A stretch of DNA of 64,000 bases, from positions 150,879 to 214,878 of the forward strand of contig NZ_LLWE01000042.1 of assembly GCF_001562055.1 (NCBI RefSeq), given 5' to 3'. The notes under the pieces are model-generated. The model had not been told where the DNA came from, made no database searches, and worked only from the letters and a program-made list of their open reading frames with translations. A program made the position numbers and the translations under genes. Positions 45,762 through 55,636 of the stretch are shown piece after piece; the first letter of the stretch is position 1; every line of letters begins with the position of its first letter. The DNA comes from Polycladidibacter stylochi. Lineage in GTDB: Bacteria; Pseudomonadota; Alphaproteobacteria; Rhizobiales; Stappiaceae.

Positions 45762-46634
45762 ATGTCCAAAACTACTCCAGAAAACCTCGAAGCGTCCAGC
45801 CAAATTCAACGTTTGCTAGAGGTTATGGAAATCTTACGCACCCCTGAAATTGGTTGCCCATGGGATATCGAGCAGGATTTTGCCTCCATCTCTCCCTACA
45901 CGATAGAAGAAGCCTACGAGGTGGCACAGGCTATTGCCAACGACGATATGCTAGAGCTGAAAGAAGAGCTTGGCGATCTCTTGCTACAAGTGGTTTATCA
46001 CGCACAAATAGCGAAAGAACAACAGGCCTTCGACTTTGAAGATGTCGTATATGCCATCTGCAAAAAGATGATTGGCCGCCACCCTCATGTTTTCGGCACT
46101 CAAGAACAGCGTAAGGCCGGCATGCAAAAAGGCATGTGGCAAGCCATTAAAGCCAAGGAAAAGCAAGCAAAACTGCAGGAATTAGAACGACGAGGTATCA
46201 CCCCGCGCAAACAGGGACTTTTGGATGAAGTTCCTAGCACCTTTCCTGCACTATTAGAGGCCGAAAAGCTACAGCGTCATGCCTCAACAGTCGGCTTTGA
46301 CTGGGGCGAGGCCGCACCGGTCCTTGCCAAAATCCGTGAAGAGATCACAGAGCTAGAGGAAGAAGTTGTCGCCAACTCACCAGACCGTGATTGTATTGAA
46401 GCAGAACTCGGCGATGTACTTTTCGCCGTAGCAAACTTGGCGCGTCACCTCGACATTCTGCCAGAAGCCGCACTCAAACGCACCAACGAAAAATTCCGCA
46501 AACGCTTTGCCCATATTGAAGCCGGGGCCAAACAGCAAAAGCGTCCATTGAACGATCTAAGCCTTGAGGAAATGGAAGAGCTATGGCAAGCCGCCAAAGC
46601 CTTCGATCTCCGCAAAACTGCCCACCGTCGATAA
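45762..46634 (+). CDS. mazG: Nucleoside triphosphate pyrophosphohydrolase MazG
   Basis: A 290-residue enzyme hydrolysing NTPs to NMP and pyrophosphate. Two MazG domains are seen. The first has CPWDIEQDFASISPYTIEEA and the ExxE/ExxD metal residues in ELKEELGDLLLQVVYHAQ. The second has EITELEEEV and IEAELGDVLFAVANLARHL. The central KMIGRHPHVFG is a strong signature. It is convergent with ntrC, 21 bases apart, with no terminator between. Confidence 0.94.
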   Translation: MSKTTPENLEASSQIQRLLEVMEILRTPEIGCPWDIEQDFASISPYTIEEAYEVAQAIANDDMLELKEELGDLLLQVVYHAQIAKEQQAFDFEDVVYAICKKMIGRHPHVFGTQEQRKAGMQKGMWQAIKAKEKQAKLQELERRGITPRKQGLLDEVPSTFPALLEAEKLQRHASTVGFDWGEAAPVLAKIREEITELEEEVVANSPDRDCIEAELGDVLFAVANLARHLDILPEAALKRTNEKFRKRFAHIEAGAKQQKRPLNDLSLEEMEELWQAAKAFDLRKTAHRR

Positions 46635-46655
46635 TCGGATAGCTAGATGTTATGG

Positions 46656-48110
46656 TTACCTTGCACTCCTGAAAACCGGAACATCCAGGTCTCTTATTTT
46701 TTTACGCAAAGTATTTCTATTCAGCCCAAGTAGTTCTGCGGCTTTGATCTGATTGCCACGTGTTGCCGCTAAAACTGCCGTGATTAACGGCAGTTCCACC
46801 TCACGCAAAACACGGTGATATAGCCCTGGAGGCGGCAAATCTTCGCCAAACTCGGAAAAATACTTGGTAAAGTACCTCTCCATTGAAGTATTGATCGCAA
46901 CCGGTTCCAAACTACCTTCGTCACTCCCCCCTTCGGCATTGCTATGGCTCGGCTGATTGAGTTCCAAATCAATTAGACTGGCCGTAATAACATCTTGCGG
47001 ATAAAGCGCTGCCAAGCGGCGCACCATATTTTCCAGCTCACGTACATTGCCCGGCCAGCGATAACGGCGCAGCTTATCCAAGGCCGCCGGTTCGATTTGC
47101 TTGGCTGGCAGGCCCTCCTTTTCAGCCAAAGAGAAGAAGTGACGGATCAGGTCAGGAATATCTTCGGTGCGCTCGCGTAAAGGTGGCAAGCGAATGGGCA
47201 CCACATTCAAGCGGAAATACAAATCTTCGCGGAACAAACCCTGTGCAATAGCCTGACGCAAATCTTTATGTGTGGCCGCAACAATGCGTACATCTGTTTT
47301 AATGGGGGTGCGCCCGCCCACAGTGGTATATTCACCTTGTTGCAATACACGCAATAGGCGCGTTTGCGCTTCCATCGGCATATCGCCAATTTCATCCAGA
47401 AACAGCGTGCCGCCATCGGCTTGTTCAAAGCGACCAGAGGCACGGTTTTGCGCTCCGGTAAACGCCCCTTTTTCATGGCCAAATAACTCGGATTCAATCA
47501 AATCGCGCGGAATAGCTGCCATATTAACCGCCACAAACGGGCCGTTACGGCGTTTGCCATAATCATGTAGCGCCCGTGCTACCAGCTCTTTCCCCGTTCC
47601 ACTTTCCCCGTTGATCATCACGGTCAGGTCCGTTTGCATCAAGCGGGCCAGAACGCGATAAATCTCCTGCATGGCTGGTGAGCGTCCGACCAGCGGGATA
47701 TTCTCACTGCCCTCGGCGTCATCGGAGTTGAAGCTATGCACTTTAGGTTCTGATAGTGCACGCCCCGCTATGCCAATCAGCTCTTTTAAGTCGAAGGGTT
47801 TGGGGAGATACTCGTAGGCGCCCAACTCGGATGCCTTAATGGCTGTCATGAATGTGTTTTGCGCACTCATGACCACCACGGGTAACTCAGGGCGAATATT
47901 GCGAATGCGTGGCAGGACATCAAAGGCATTTTCATCAGGCATAACCACATCGGTAATGACCAAATCACCTTCGCCAGAGCTCACCCAGCGCCAAAGTGTG
48001 GTGGCATTGGATGTCAAGCGAACGGTGTAGCCTGCCCGAGATAGAGCCTGGTTAAGCACGGTGCGAATGGCGGCATCATCATCTGCAACTAAAATAGTTC
48101 CGCGTGGCAT
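46656..48110 (-). CDS. ntrC: Nitrogen regulation response regulator NtrC
   Basis: 484 residues from ATG at 48110, two bases after the ntrB stop; a TTG at 48116 is less likely. The receiver domain has Asp54 ([12 protein letters not shown]). The sigma-54 AAA+ domain has Walker [15 protein letters not shown] and [13 protein letters not shown]. The C-terminal Fis-type helix-turn-helix ends [16 protein letters not shown]. It activates sigma-54 promoters for nitrogen assimilation when phosphorylated by NtrB. The usual downstream ntrYX pair is absent here. Confidence 0.96.
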   Translation of the reverse strand: MPRGTILVADDDAAIRTVLNQALSRAGYTVRLTSNATTLWRWVSSGEGDLVITDVVMPDENAFDVLPRIRNIRPELPVVVMSAQNTFMTAIKASELGAYEYLPKPFDLKELIGIAGRALSEPKVHSFNSDDAEGSENIPLVGRSPAMQEIYRVLARLMQTDLTVMINGESGTGKELVARALHDYGKRRNGPFVAVNMAAIPRDLIESELFGHEKGAFTGAQNRASGRFEQADGGTLFLDEIGDMPMEAQTRLLRVLQQGEYTTVGGRTPIKTDVRIVAATHKDLRQAIAQGLFREDLYFRLNVVPIRLPPLRERTEDIPDLIRHFFSLAEKEGLPAKQIEPAALDKLRRYRWPGNVRELENMVRRLAALYPQDVITASLIDLELNQPSHSNAEGGSDEGSLEPVAINTSMERYFTKYFSEFGEDLPPPGLYHRVLREVELPLITAVLAATRGNQIKAAELLGLNRNTLRKKIRDLDVPVFRSAR

Positions 48111-48112
48111 AA

Positions 48113-49231
48113 TCAATCCCCATCAATATCTTCAATTATTTGGCTATCTTGTGGTGCACAGGCAGGCATCAACACTCGAAAAACTGTCGAGTTTGTACTG
48201 CTATCGCATTCAATAACACCGCCATGATCGCCAACAATTTTGGCAACCAGAGCCAGCCCTAAACCCGAACCATTGGTTTTGGTGGTAATGAATGGTTCAA
48301 ATAAATGCGGCAGTAAATCATCGGGCACACCCTGTCCGTTATCGCTGACACAAAACTCCAGCGGCAAGCTCACCCGCTCTTGAGCCCCTGGAACAGAAAG
48401 GCGAATACCGGGACGAAATGCGGTTGAAATGGTCACTTGTCCGTCAACAACCCCATCAAGCGCTTCGCAGGCATTTTTAACCAGATTCAAAAACACCTGC
48501 ACCAATTGGTCGCGATTGGCAAAAACCGGCGGCAAAGACGGATCATATTTTTCATTAAAGTGAACATTGCGGCCAAAACCCGTTTGTGCCAATCGCTTGA
48601 CATGATCTAAAACCCCATGGATGTTAACCGGCTCGCGCTGTATGGGGCGCTCGTCAGAGAACACTTCCATGCGGTCTACCAGCTTCACAATCCGATCGGT
48701 TTCATCCATTATCAGGCGCGTTAATGCACGATCTTCCGGCTCGGCTGATTGCTCTAAAAGCTGCGCTGCGCCGCGTATGCCGGAGAGCGGGTTTTTAATT
48801 TCGTGTGCAAGCATGGCTGCCAGCCCAATGACCGTACGCGCCGCACCGCGCGAGGTTAGTTGTTTATCCAATTTTTCGGCGATGGAACGCTCTTGAAACA
48901 GTAATACAACCGCACCGCGCCGCTCGCTCATGGGGGAAGCGTGAACATCTATGAGCTTTTCGTTGCCGATACGGGGCGAGCTGATATCCACCTTATATTC
49001 ATTCACAGCACCGCCACGGCTGCGCACCTGCTCTATTAAACTGAGCAACGGGCTGCCAAAAGGAACAAACCATGAGATATCGTGGCGTTGCATGACCGGG
49101 AGCGAGGCTTGAAAAAACACCTCAGCCGCACTGTTTGCCGCTATAATCCGGTCATCCTCACCCACAACCATTACCGGGTGGGGAAGCGAGTCTAGTACAT
49201 GTTGACCATCACCATTTAAAAGCTTGAGCAT
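48113..49231 (-). CDS. ntrB: Nitrogen regulation sensor histidine kinase NtrB
   Basis: A 372-residue cytoplasmic kinase. An N-terminal PAS domain ([20 protein letters not shown]) leads to the H-box [20 protein letters not shown] (His143). The ATPase domain has N-box [17 protein letters not shown], and GSGLGLALV. It phosphorylates NtrC under PII control. It is coupled to ntrC by near-overlapping codons and lies 23 bases after dusB. Confidence 0.96.
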   Translation of the reverse strand: MLKLLNGDGQHVLDSLPHPVMVVGEDDRIIAANSAAEVFFQASLPVMQRHDISWFVPFGSPLLSLIEQVRSRGGAVNEYKVDISSPRIGNEKLIDVHASPMSERRGAVVLLFQERSIAEKLDKQLTSRGAARTVIGLAAMLAHEIKNPLSGIRGAAQLLEQSAEPEDRALTRLIMDETDRIVKLVDRMEVFSDERPIQREPVNIHGVLDHVKRLAQTGFGRNVHFNEKYDPSLPPVFANRDQLVQVFLNLVKNACEALDGVVDGQVTISTAFRPGIRLSVPGAQERVSLPLEFCVSDNGQGVPDDLLPHLFEPFITTKTNGSGLGLALVAKIVGDHGGVIECDSSTNSTVFRVLMPACAPQDSQIIEDIDGD

Positions 49232-49254
49232 TACGCCCCCTAAAATGCAAAGAG

Positions 49255-50268
49255 TTATGCAGCAGCCTGAGCTTTTGCGTAGTCTTCAAACCAGTCCATT
49301 ATTAATGAAATAACCGTTTGCGGCTGCTCGCACGTTTGCACTTGCCGCAAGAATGCCCGACCAGTTTCACTCATCTGACCATTGCTCCCCAAGGTGCCAC
49401 TGGCCTCCAGATACCAGCCCAAATGCTTTCGAGCCGCCCGCAAACCAACTTCATGGCCATAATGGCTCAGCATCATTTGATAGTGTTCGCAAATGAGCCG
49501 GGCTAACGCAGCGCCTGTTGGTGCCTTGAGTTTTTCACCCGTCATCAAGTAATGCGCAATATGCCCCGGCAACCATGGTCGCCCATATGCACCGCGCCCT
49601 ACCATCACCAAGTCAGCGCCAGAGGCCACCAGCATGGCGTCGGCATCTTCAAAGCTGCAGCAATCTCCGTTTGCCACCAATGGCACACTGGTTACATCAC
49701 GCACGCGCTTAATCGCTTGCCAGTCTGCTTTTCCCTTGTAAAACTGATTGCGTGTGCGGCCATGCACTGTCAGCATTTGCACTCCTGCGGCCTCGGCCCG
49801 CATGGCAAGTTCTGGCGCATTCATGGAGGTCTCATCCCAGCCAAGACGCATTTTCAAACTTACCGGCACTTTTACTGCACCAATTACCGCCTCAACCAAG
49901 CGCATCGCATGGTCTAAATCTTTCATTAAGGCGGAGCCAGAATAGCCACTGGTCACCTTTTTTGCAGGGCAGCCCATATTGATATCAATCATGTGTGCGC
50001 CCGCAGCTTCGGCAATGCGGGCCCCTTCCGCCATCCAGCGCACATCTTTGCCTGCGAGCTGAATAACATGCGGATTAATGCCCTCACCTTCCGCACGCAT
50101 CAAGCTTTCCGGATGGGCAGTGACGAGCGCATCACTTGCCACCATCTCGCTGACCACCATGCCCACACCATAGCGCAGTGCCAAGCGGCGGAACGGCAAA
50201 TCGGTCACACCGGACATGGGGGCCAGAACCACCTTGTTTTTCAACTGGATATTAGCAATTTGCACCAT
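49255..50268 (-). CDS. dusB: tRNA-dihydrouridine synthase DusB (NifR3)
   Basis: A 337-residue FMN enzyme reducing uridines in t[23 protein letters not shown] is the N-terminal flavin segment. The catalytic Cys is in [10 protein letters not shown], and [12 protein letters not shown] and VANGDCCS contact FMN and substrate. First gene of dusB-ntrB-ntrC, the classic nifR3-ntrBC order. The start is ATG at 50268. Confidence 0.96.
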   Translation of the reverse strand: MVQIANIQLKNKVVLAPMSGVTDLPFRRLALRYGVGMVVSEMVASDALVTAHPESLMRAEGEGINPHVIQLAGKDVRWMAEGARIAEAAGAHMIDINMGCPAKKVTSGYSGSALMKDLDHAMRLVEAVIGAVKVPVSLKMRLGWDETSMNAPELAMRAEAAGVQMLTVHGRTRNQFYKGKADWQAIKRVRDVTSVPLVANGDCCSFEDADAMLVASGADLVMVGRGAYGRPWLPGHIAHYLMTGEKLKAPTGAALARLICEHYQMMLSHYGHEVGLRAARKHLGWYLEASGTLGSNGQMSETGRAFLRQVQTCEQPQTVISLIMDWFEDYAKAQAAA

Positions 50269-50324
50269 GGTATCTTATCGGAACCTTATGAGGTGCCCTT
50301 TTCATAGGCACTAAACATCAATGC

Positions 50325-50453
50325 TTATATAATAAGCAATAGTAAAATAATGGCAAGTGGGAAATGGTTTAAAAAAGCTTGCGGCACCTTGAGCTTATGA
50401 AGAAAATAGCCCACAACAAAAATGAATAGCAGTACAACCGCCTTGATAAACAT
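50325..50453 (-). CDS. Candidate 42-residue small membrane protein
   Basis: ATG at 50453 opens a 42-codon frame ending TAA at 50325. The protein has two hydrophobic stretches, AVVLLFIFVVGYFL and FPLAIILLLLII, joined by a basic turn (HKLKVPQAFLNH), as in small hairpin membrane proteins. It lies 56 bases upstream of dusB on the same strand. The ribosome site is weak. Not recognised as any family. Confidence 0.4.
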   Translation of the reverse strand: MFIKAVVLLFIFVVGYFLHKLKVPQAFLNHFPLAIILLLLII

Positions 50454-50542
50454 AGTCTAACTTGCAGCAGTTTGAGCTTAGCTGTGCCGATATGCTTGTT
50501 TACAACGCGACATGAGCCGTTTTTAACCTGAACAGGGCCCGC

Positions 50543-51796
50543 ATGACAGCATTAAACCAACAAAACCTAGAAAAGCATTACAACAAACTTGCCGTCTTAG
50601 TTGTTGCCGCAGGACGTGGTTCGCGAATGCAAACAGCCCATGAAAATGGCCCCAAGCAGTATTTCGACCTTGGGGGCATGCCTGTTTTACAACAAACAAT
50701 CTCCAAGCTTTTGGCCTTTGATAAAACAGATTATCTGCAAGTTGTTATTCATGCTGATGACCGACAAGCGTATGATTCTATTGCCAATAAAATCAATGAC
50801 CCGCGCCTACTCCCCCCTGTAACGGGTGGCACCGAACGGCAAAACTCCGTTTATAACGGCCTACTGGCTATAGCGCCGTTTAACCCTGATTTTGTATTTA
50901 TTCATGATGGTGTCAGGCCGTTTATCGACCCGCAAACACTGAGTAATACTCATGCCGCCTTGTTGGCAGGTGCGCAAGCTGCCCTACCCGCCATTGCAGT
51001 GAGTGATAGTCTCAAGCGGCGAGCGCATAAGAGCGATGTTCTTGAGACGGTTGACCGCACAAACCTTTATCAAGCGCAGACACCGCAGGGTTTTTGCTTT
51101 CAAACCATATGGCAAGCGCATCAACAAGCTGCCCTCAAAGAAATCAATAGTTTTACCGATGATACCGCTCTTATTGAATGGCTGGGGCATAAGGTGGAAC
51201 TGGTCACCGGCAACAGCGCCAATGTTAAACTCACAAGCCCCGATGATTTGGCTCTAGCAAGACAGAAAGTAACTATGGAGCAATTTGCAGCACTGGCAGA
51301 TATTCGTGTTGGTACCGGCTACGATGTCCACGCTTTTGAAGCAGGTGACCACGCCATGCTATGCGGCATTAAAGTGCCACACAACAAAAAGCTCAAAGGG
51401 CACTCAGATGCCGATGTCGCCATGCATGCCCTGACAGATGCAATTTTCGCAGCTTTAGCTGACGGCGATATTGGCTCTCACTTCCCCCCTTCCGATCCGC
51501 AATGGAAAGGGGCTGCCTCCGACCAATTCCTTGCCTACGCCATTGATAAAGTAAAACAAAGACAAGGTATTGTGGCACACTTGGACGTCACCATCATTTG
51601 CGAAGCGCCAAAAGTCGGCCCGCACCGGGAAGCCATGCGCACAAGCCTTGCAAAAATATGCAATGTCCCAATCTCCCGCGTTGCCGTGAAGGCCACAACC
51701 TCGGAAAAACTGGGCTTTACCGGCCGGGAAGAAGGTATTGCCGCCATGGCCAGCGCCACCATTCGCTTGCCGCTTGATCTTGATGAAACCTGCTAA
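50543..51796 (+). CDS. ispDF: Bifunctional IspD/IspF of the MEP isoprenoid pathway
   Basis: 417 residues. The N-terminal CMP-transferase (IspD) has VVAAGRGSRMQ, FIHDGVRPFI and TDDTALIEWLGHKV. The C-terminal 2C-methyl-erythritol 2,4-cyclodiphosphate synthase (IspF) starts at about 252 with RVGTGYDVHAF, then HSDADVAMHALTDAI and GDIGSHFPPSDPQW. The fusion carries out two non-consecutive steps, with IspE supplied separately, and is typical of alphaproteobacteria. The ribosome site is weak. The downstream pncC starts 12 bases after the stop. Confidence 0.96.
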   Translation: MTALNQQNLEKHYNKLAVLVVAAGRGSRMQTAHENGPKQYFDLGGMPVLQQTISKLLAFDKTDYLQVVIHADDRQAYDSIANKINDPRLLPPVTGGTERQNSVYNGLLAIAPFNPDFVFIHDGVRPFIDPQTLSNTHAALLAGAQAALPAIAVSDSLKRRAHKSDVLETVDRTNLYQAQTPQGFCFQTIWQAHQQAALKEINSFTDDTALIEWLGHKVELVTGNSANVKLTSPDDLALARQKVTMEQFAALADIRVGTGYDVHAFEAGDHAMLCGIKVPHNKKLKGHSDADVAMHALTDAIFAALADGDIGSHFPPSDPQWKGAASDQFLAYAIDKVKQRQGIVAHLDVTIICEAPKVGPHREAMRTSLAKICNVPISRVAVKATTSEKLGFTGREEGIAAMASATIRLPLDLDETC

Positions 51797-51808
51797 AGCG
51801 AGGCTCCC

Positions 51809-52324
51809 ATGCTCTTTGATCGTCAGTTAACCAAGCTCGCGGAAGAAGTTATTATCGCTTACAAAGAAAAGGGCTGGCGGTTGGCCACAGCCGAAAGCTG
51901 TACGGGAGGTTTACTTGCCGGTCTCTTGACCGATATTTCCGGTTCATCCGCTGTTGTCGAACGCGGCTTTGTCACTTATTCCAACGAGGCTAAAGTAGAA
52001 ATGATATCTGTACCCATGCCGCTCATTATCGAGCATGGTGCAGTAAGTGCCCAAGTAGCCAAAGCCATGGCAACAGGTGCGCTCAACGCGGCTCATGTCG
52101 ATGTTGCCGTGTCAATTACCGGCATCGCTGGCCCCTCTGGTGGCTCTGAAGAAAAACCCGTTGGAACCGTGCATCTGGCTTGCGCCAGTAAACATGGCAC
52201 CCTCACCCATGCCCCTTGCCTGTTTGAGAACAAGGGCCGCGATCATATTCGCATGTGCGCGCTGCAAAAAGCCCTTGAATTGCTAAAGGAAGCGACTGTT
52301 ACCCCCAAACCCTACCTCGAATAA
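51809..52324 (+). CDS. pncC: Nicotinamide-nucleotide amidase (CinA C-terminal domain)
   Basis: A 171-residue stand-alone CinA-C domain that deamidates NMN to NaMN in NAD recycling. ATAESCTGGLLAGLLTDISG and VSITGIAGPSGGSEEKPVG are the conserved blocks. The ribosome site is GAGG. Co-transcribed with ispDF. In relatives ratA commonly follows closely; here about 2.8 kb of accessory sequence intervenes. Confidence 0.93.
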   Translation: MLFDRQLTKLAEEVIIAYKEKGWRLATAESCTGGLLAGLLTDISGSSAVVERGFVTYSNEAKVEMISVPMPLIIEHGAVSAQVAKAMATGALNAAHVDVAVSITGIAGPSGGSEEKPVGTVHLACASKHGTLTHAPCLFENKGRDHIRMCALQKALELLKEATVTPKPYLE

Positions 52325-52486
52325 GTATTTCAGTCATATTGCCCCAGATTTAATTAAACTTAATATAACAACCTTTCTTTTTGGATGTAGAATAATTCCT
52401 TTGAAGAAAGTTTAAAACGATAGTCACTACCAAGATTTCAAGTTATAAAGAAGTTGATATGCATTTACTTTAGTAAGGCTTTATTC

Positions 52487-53422
52487 ATGTACCTTAAAAA
52501 AGACCCAGCTCTACTTTGTTTCAATACAGTGAGTGCTATAAGCTACAAAGAAATGTTGTTGCTGGCGCAATCGATTTTCGCTGAATTCGGGCGTGAAATA
52601 TCCTCAATGGATATTATCGATTTCTATGATACGCCTAGCGTTCACGGCATCAATAATATTTGTGAATTTATTCATAGTCAAAAAACCGCTGCACCGCGTT
52701 TTGATTGCGAAAAAACGTTTTCGTTTACAACCAACCTTATCGAAGGTTTGGAGAGAGATATTGGAGCCGACAGTGAATTGTCTGTAGATTTTACGTTTAA
52801 TTCCATAACTGAACAGCATATTTCAATAGAAATACGCTCACATTTATTTGCAAAATCCGCTGAGCGCACTTTGCAACAGTTTTCTGCTTGCGGTGCACAT
52901 ATTTTCAAAACTGTTCCAAAAGCAGCGGGCTTCACAATTTTGGGTGTTCCATGGCAATTCTTAGGTAAATACAGTGCAGCTTTGATGATTTTTGAAGCGG
53001 ATTTTCCTAATATCTCGCAGGATGTCTATGATAAGTTTGAAAAAGAACTTTTCTGGTATTTCCGTCTAGGTCGGCCTGTTGCACTTATGACAGAGTATGG
53101 GCTGTTTCGTAATGTCTATCCATATAATTTTGTATGCGCAGCGCAGCTGGCTTCTTTGAAGATGCTATTCGAATATGACTCCTATCCGAGGCTAAGCCCA
53201 GGTGAAGAGGACAAGATAAACAAACACATATGCTCAAAGGGTGATACGCATCGACCGAAACTTCCCGGCCAGCTTATCGACCTGGGTTCACAGGCGGCGC
53301 TTTGGTGCGTACCAGAGCATGAAAGAGAAATGGCTTTTAACGTTCTTTTAGCTGCAGATTTAACGCTTTATCGTTTCTATATTGATCACAAGGATCTGTT
53401 TCCAAAAGAGCACGATTCGTAG
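52487..53422 (+). CDS. Unknown protein, paralogue A
   Basis: 311 residues from ATG at 52487; a TTG at 52454 is the longer alternative. Not recognised as any family. No signal peptide or transmembrane segment is seen, so cytoplasmic. It is acidic, with an alpha/beta look in the N-terminal half and an aromatic-rich C-terminal half (GLFRNVYPYNFVC, HRPKLPGQLIDLG, HEREMAFNVLLAADLTLYRF). Its C-terminal half is highly similar to paralogue B next to it. AT-rich composition and position in a broken housekeeping neighbourhood suggest acquired DNA. An immunity-protein-like role is a guess only. Confidence 0.6.
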   Translation: MYLKKDPALLCFNTVSAISYKEMLLLAQSIFAEFGREISSMDIIDFYDTPSVHGINNICEFIHSQKTAAPRFDCEKTFSFTTNLIEGLERDIGADSELSVDFTFNSITEQHISIEIRSHLFAKSAERTLQQFSACGAHIFKTVPKAAGFTILGVPWQFLGKYSAALMIFEADFPNISQDVYDKFEKELFWYFRLGRPVALMTEYGLFRNVYPYNFVCAAQLASLKMLFEYDSYPRLSPGEEDKINKHICSKGDTHRPKLPGQLIDLGSQAALWCVPEHEREMAFNVLLAADLTLYRFYIDHKDLFPKEHDS

Positions 53423-53531
53423 TGATAGAAGAGATGTCACCGAGCCCAAACCATGGCAGTCACATTGAAAAACACATATTGCCTAATCTGAGTGAAAATA
53501 AAGACTTGAAAATAGAGGTAAAGAGATTGCC

Positions 53532-54464
53532 ATGGGGTTAGTTAATGAGCCAATCCAAATTAACTTTAGTACACACAAAGCTGTTTCTTACAAGGACATG
53601 TATGAGATAGCGCGATCGATTTTTGATGATTTTGAACGCGAGGTAACATCGATGAAATTTAAAGGCTTCGTCGATACACCTGATATCAACTTTATAGATG
53701 ACATTTATAAATTCATTAATACTAAGAAAAATGAAGCGCCTGCTTTTGATTGTGAAAAAGGGATTTTGTTTGAAGGCCATTCTATTGAATGGCTGGAAAA
53801 TGATGGTGTAGCCGAATATAGACTAGCTATGGCGTTTATAATTGACCCTACGAAAGAAGCCAGTACGAGCATTTTTGTCAGCTCAGAAGTATTTGAAAAA
53901 TCGCCTGAAGGCAGGATGAAACAATTAGCTGCTTGTGGTCGGCATATTTTAAATGCTGTTCCTCATAGCTCCGGTTTCGTAATTCCAGATGTCCCAACGC
54001 GATTTATTTCACGATACCCTGAGGCAGAAATGCTTGGCCAAGATGAGTTCCCCAATATAACGCAGGATGCCTATGATAGGTTTTCGAAAGAGCTTCTCTG
54101 GTTTGATCGTTTAGCCCGCCCTACAATTCGTATGATAGAACAAGGGCTGTTTCGTAATGTCTATCCATATAATTTTGTATGCGAGGCGCAGCTGTCTACC
54201 TTGAAGATGCTATTCGAATATGACAACTATCCGAAGCTAAGCCCAAACGAGGAAGACAGGTTAAACCGACGCATAAAGTCACTGCGCAGAGAGCATCGAC
54301 CGAAACTTCCCGGCCAGCTTATTGACCTGGGTTGGCATGCGGCGCTTTGGTATGTGCCAGAACATGAAAGAGAAATGGCTTTTAACGTTCTTTCAGCTGC
54401 AAACTCAACGCTTTATCGTTTCTATATTGATCACAATGATCTGTTTCCAAAACAGTATTCTTAA
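53532..54464 (+). CDS. Unknown protein, paralogue B
   Basis: 310 residues from ATG at 53532. Same architecture and length as paralogue A, 109 bases downstream of it. Similarity is moderate in the first 200 residues and very high afterwards: GLFRNVYPYNFVC, LKMLFEYD, HRPKLPGQLIDLG and HEREMAFNVL are shared. At the DNA level a 40-base block (53100-53139 and 54146-54185) is identical, and others nearly so. No known domain, signal peptide or membrane segment is recognised. Function unknown. Confidence 0.6.
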   Translation: MGLVNEPIQINFSTHKAVSYKDMYEIARSIFDDFEREVTSMKFKGFVDTPDINFIDDIYKFINTKKNEAPAFDCEKGILFEGHSIEWLENDGVAEYRLAMAFIIDPTKEASTSIFVSSEVFEKSPEGRMKQLAACGRHILNAVPHSSGFVIPDVPTRFISRYPEAEMLGQDEFPNITQDAYDRFSKELLWFDRLARPTIRMIEQGLFRNVYPYNFVCEAQLSTLKMLFEYDNYPKLSPNEEDRLNRRIKSLRREHRPKLPGQLIDLGWHAALWYVPEHEREMAFNVLSAANSTLYRFYIDHNDLFPKQYS

Positions 54465-54671
54465 AATTCAGCATTGAAACATTCCTTAGCCGCTTAAACT
54501 CAGGCCTCGAATGTGTAAGTGACGCTGGGGATAACAGGAGTATTGTTTTATAAAGCACAGGTATTTTAGTGAATTTATTTAGTTCATTAATAAATGCAGC
54601 CTACAGATTATTAGGCTGTAGAATCGGCATCTGTGCAATAATTCTCTAAGGTTTATGGGGAGGATAAGTCT

Positions 54672-55160
54672 ATGTGGAATTATCTTGGACTCTGGCTTTC
54701 ACTCCTTATCATGACCATTCCTTCTTTGTGTTTTGCGCAGGTTAAACAAGGTGATCGTTACATTATCGCAAGAGAAACTAGCGGTAAATTCTTCGAGGGC
54801 CACCGCGTTCTTACCCATTATCGAAGTGGTTACAAGTTTGTTCAGTTTTGTGGCCAGCCGTATTTTGTCAGGCCACAAACTGTCGTTTGGTCAAAGCAGG
54901 CAAATGTAAAAGGTTTTCGTGTTAACCTTGAGATCAACAGTCAAGACGGGTGGGTCGTGCTATGTAAGTCACCCGAGGAGCAGGTAACACTTAAACAAGT
55001 GGGCATTCACCAGTCACTTGCTGATGCTGCCAAAGGCCCCAGCCCCAAGCAAGGCATTGTAAACCGCTTTGAAACCATCCGTAATACATTCAATGATCGC
55101 AGCCCGCTACATGGACTTGGCGGTTTACTGGGAGATGAAAAAACAACAAAAAAACCATGA
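54672..55160 (+). CDS. Unknown exported protein
   Basis: 162 residues with an N-terminal signal peptide (MWNYLGLWLSLLIMTIPSLC, cleavage near CFA-QVK), so periplasmic or outer-surface. A strong ribosome site GGGGAGGA precedes ATG. The mature part starts with a short beta-rich region (GDRYIIARETSGKFFEGHRV) and has two cysteines about 47 residues apart (VQFCGQPYF, VVLCKSPEE). Not recognised. It is the third accessory gene between pncC and ratA. Confidence 0.6.
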   Translation: MWNYLGLWLSLLIMTIPSLCFAQVKQGDRYIIARETSGKFFEGHRVLTHYRSGYKFVQFCGQPYFVRPQTVVWSKQANVKGFRVNLEINSQDGWVVLCKSPEEQVTLKQVGIHQSLADAAKGPSPKQGIVNRFETIRNTFNDRSPLHGLGGLLGDEKTTKKP

Positions 55161-55177
55161 TAAAACAATCTGATGCA

Positions 55178-55636
55178 TTAAATAGAGGGGCCGTAAACCT
55201 CGTTGGCCCGCATTTCGAATGCCTGAGAGAACTTCTTGAATGCCTTATCAAACATCGCGCCCATCATCGCCCCTAGGGTGCGCGATTTGAATTCGTAATC
55301 GATGTAAAAATTAACGTGGCAAGCCTTGTCGTCTTCCACCACGAACTCCCAAATATTTTTCAGGTGCTTAAACGGCCCATCCAGATATTCAACGTTAATC
55401 TTAAGGCTTGCTTTATCCATTTCCACCCGACTGGTGAAAGTTTCTTTAAACACCTTATAAGCCACAGTCATATCGGCGATGAGTACTTCTTTCCCCTCGC
55501 CCAAATCGCGCCGCCCCCGCACCTCGAGCGCCTGACAAAGCGGCACAAAGCGTGGATAGTGTTCCACGTCAGCAACCAGCGCAAACATGTTTTCCGCTTT
55601 ATGGGCAACAAGGCGAGAATTACGAAACGAAGGCAT
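55178..55636 (-). CDS. ratA: RatA/Coq10-type START-domain protein
   Basis: A 152-residue START/SRPBCC-fold protein that in related organisms binds polyisoprenoid quinone (Coq10-like). The E. coli homologue RatA was described as a ribosome-association toxin. Blocks seen: LVADVEHYPRFVPLCQALEV, VAYKVFKETFTSRV and EFKSRTLGAMMGAMFDKAFKK. Its role here is more likely coenzyme Q handling, by family inference. It lies downstream of lipA on the same strand, 223 bases away. Confidence 0.9.
   Translation of the reverse strand: MPSFRNSRLVAHKAENMFALVADVEHYPRFVPLCQALEVRGRRDLGEGKEVLIADMTVAYKVFKETFTSRVEMDKASLKINVEYLDGPFKHLKNIWEFVVEDDKACHVNFYIDYEFKSRTLGAMMGAMFDKAFKKFSQAFEMRANEVYGPSI

Noticed and set aside
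52487..54464. Paralogue pair as a toxin-antitoxin or restriction system
   Set aside because: Both proteins are large, similar to each other and lack nuclease, kinase or DNA-binding motifs; there is no evidence for either role.
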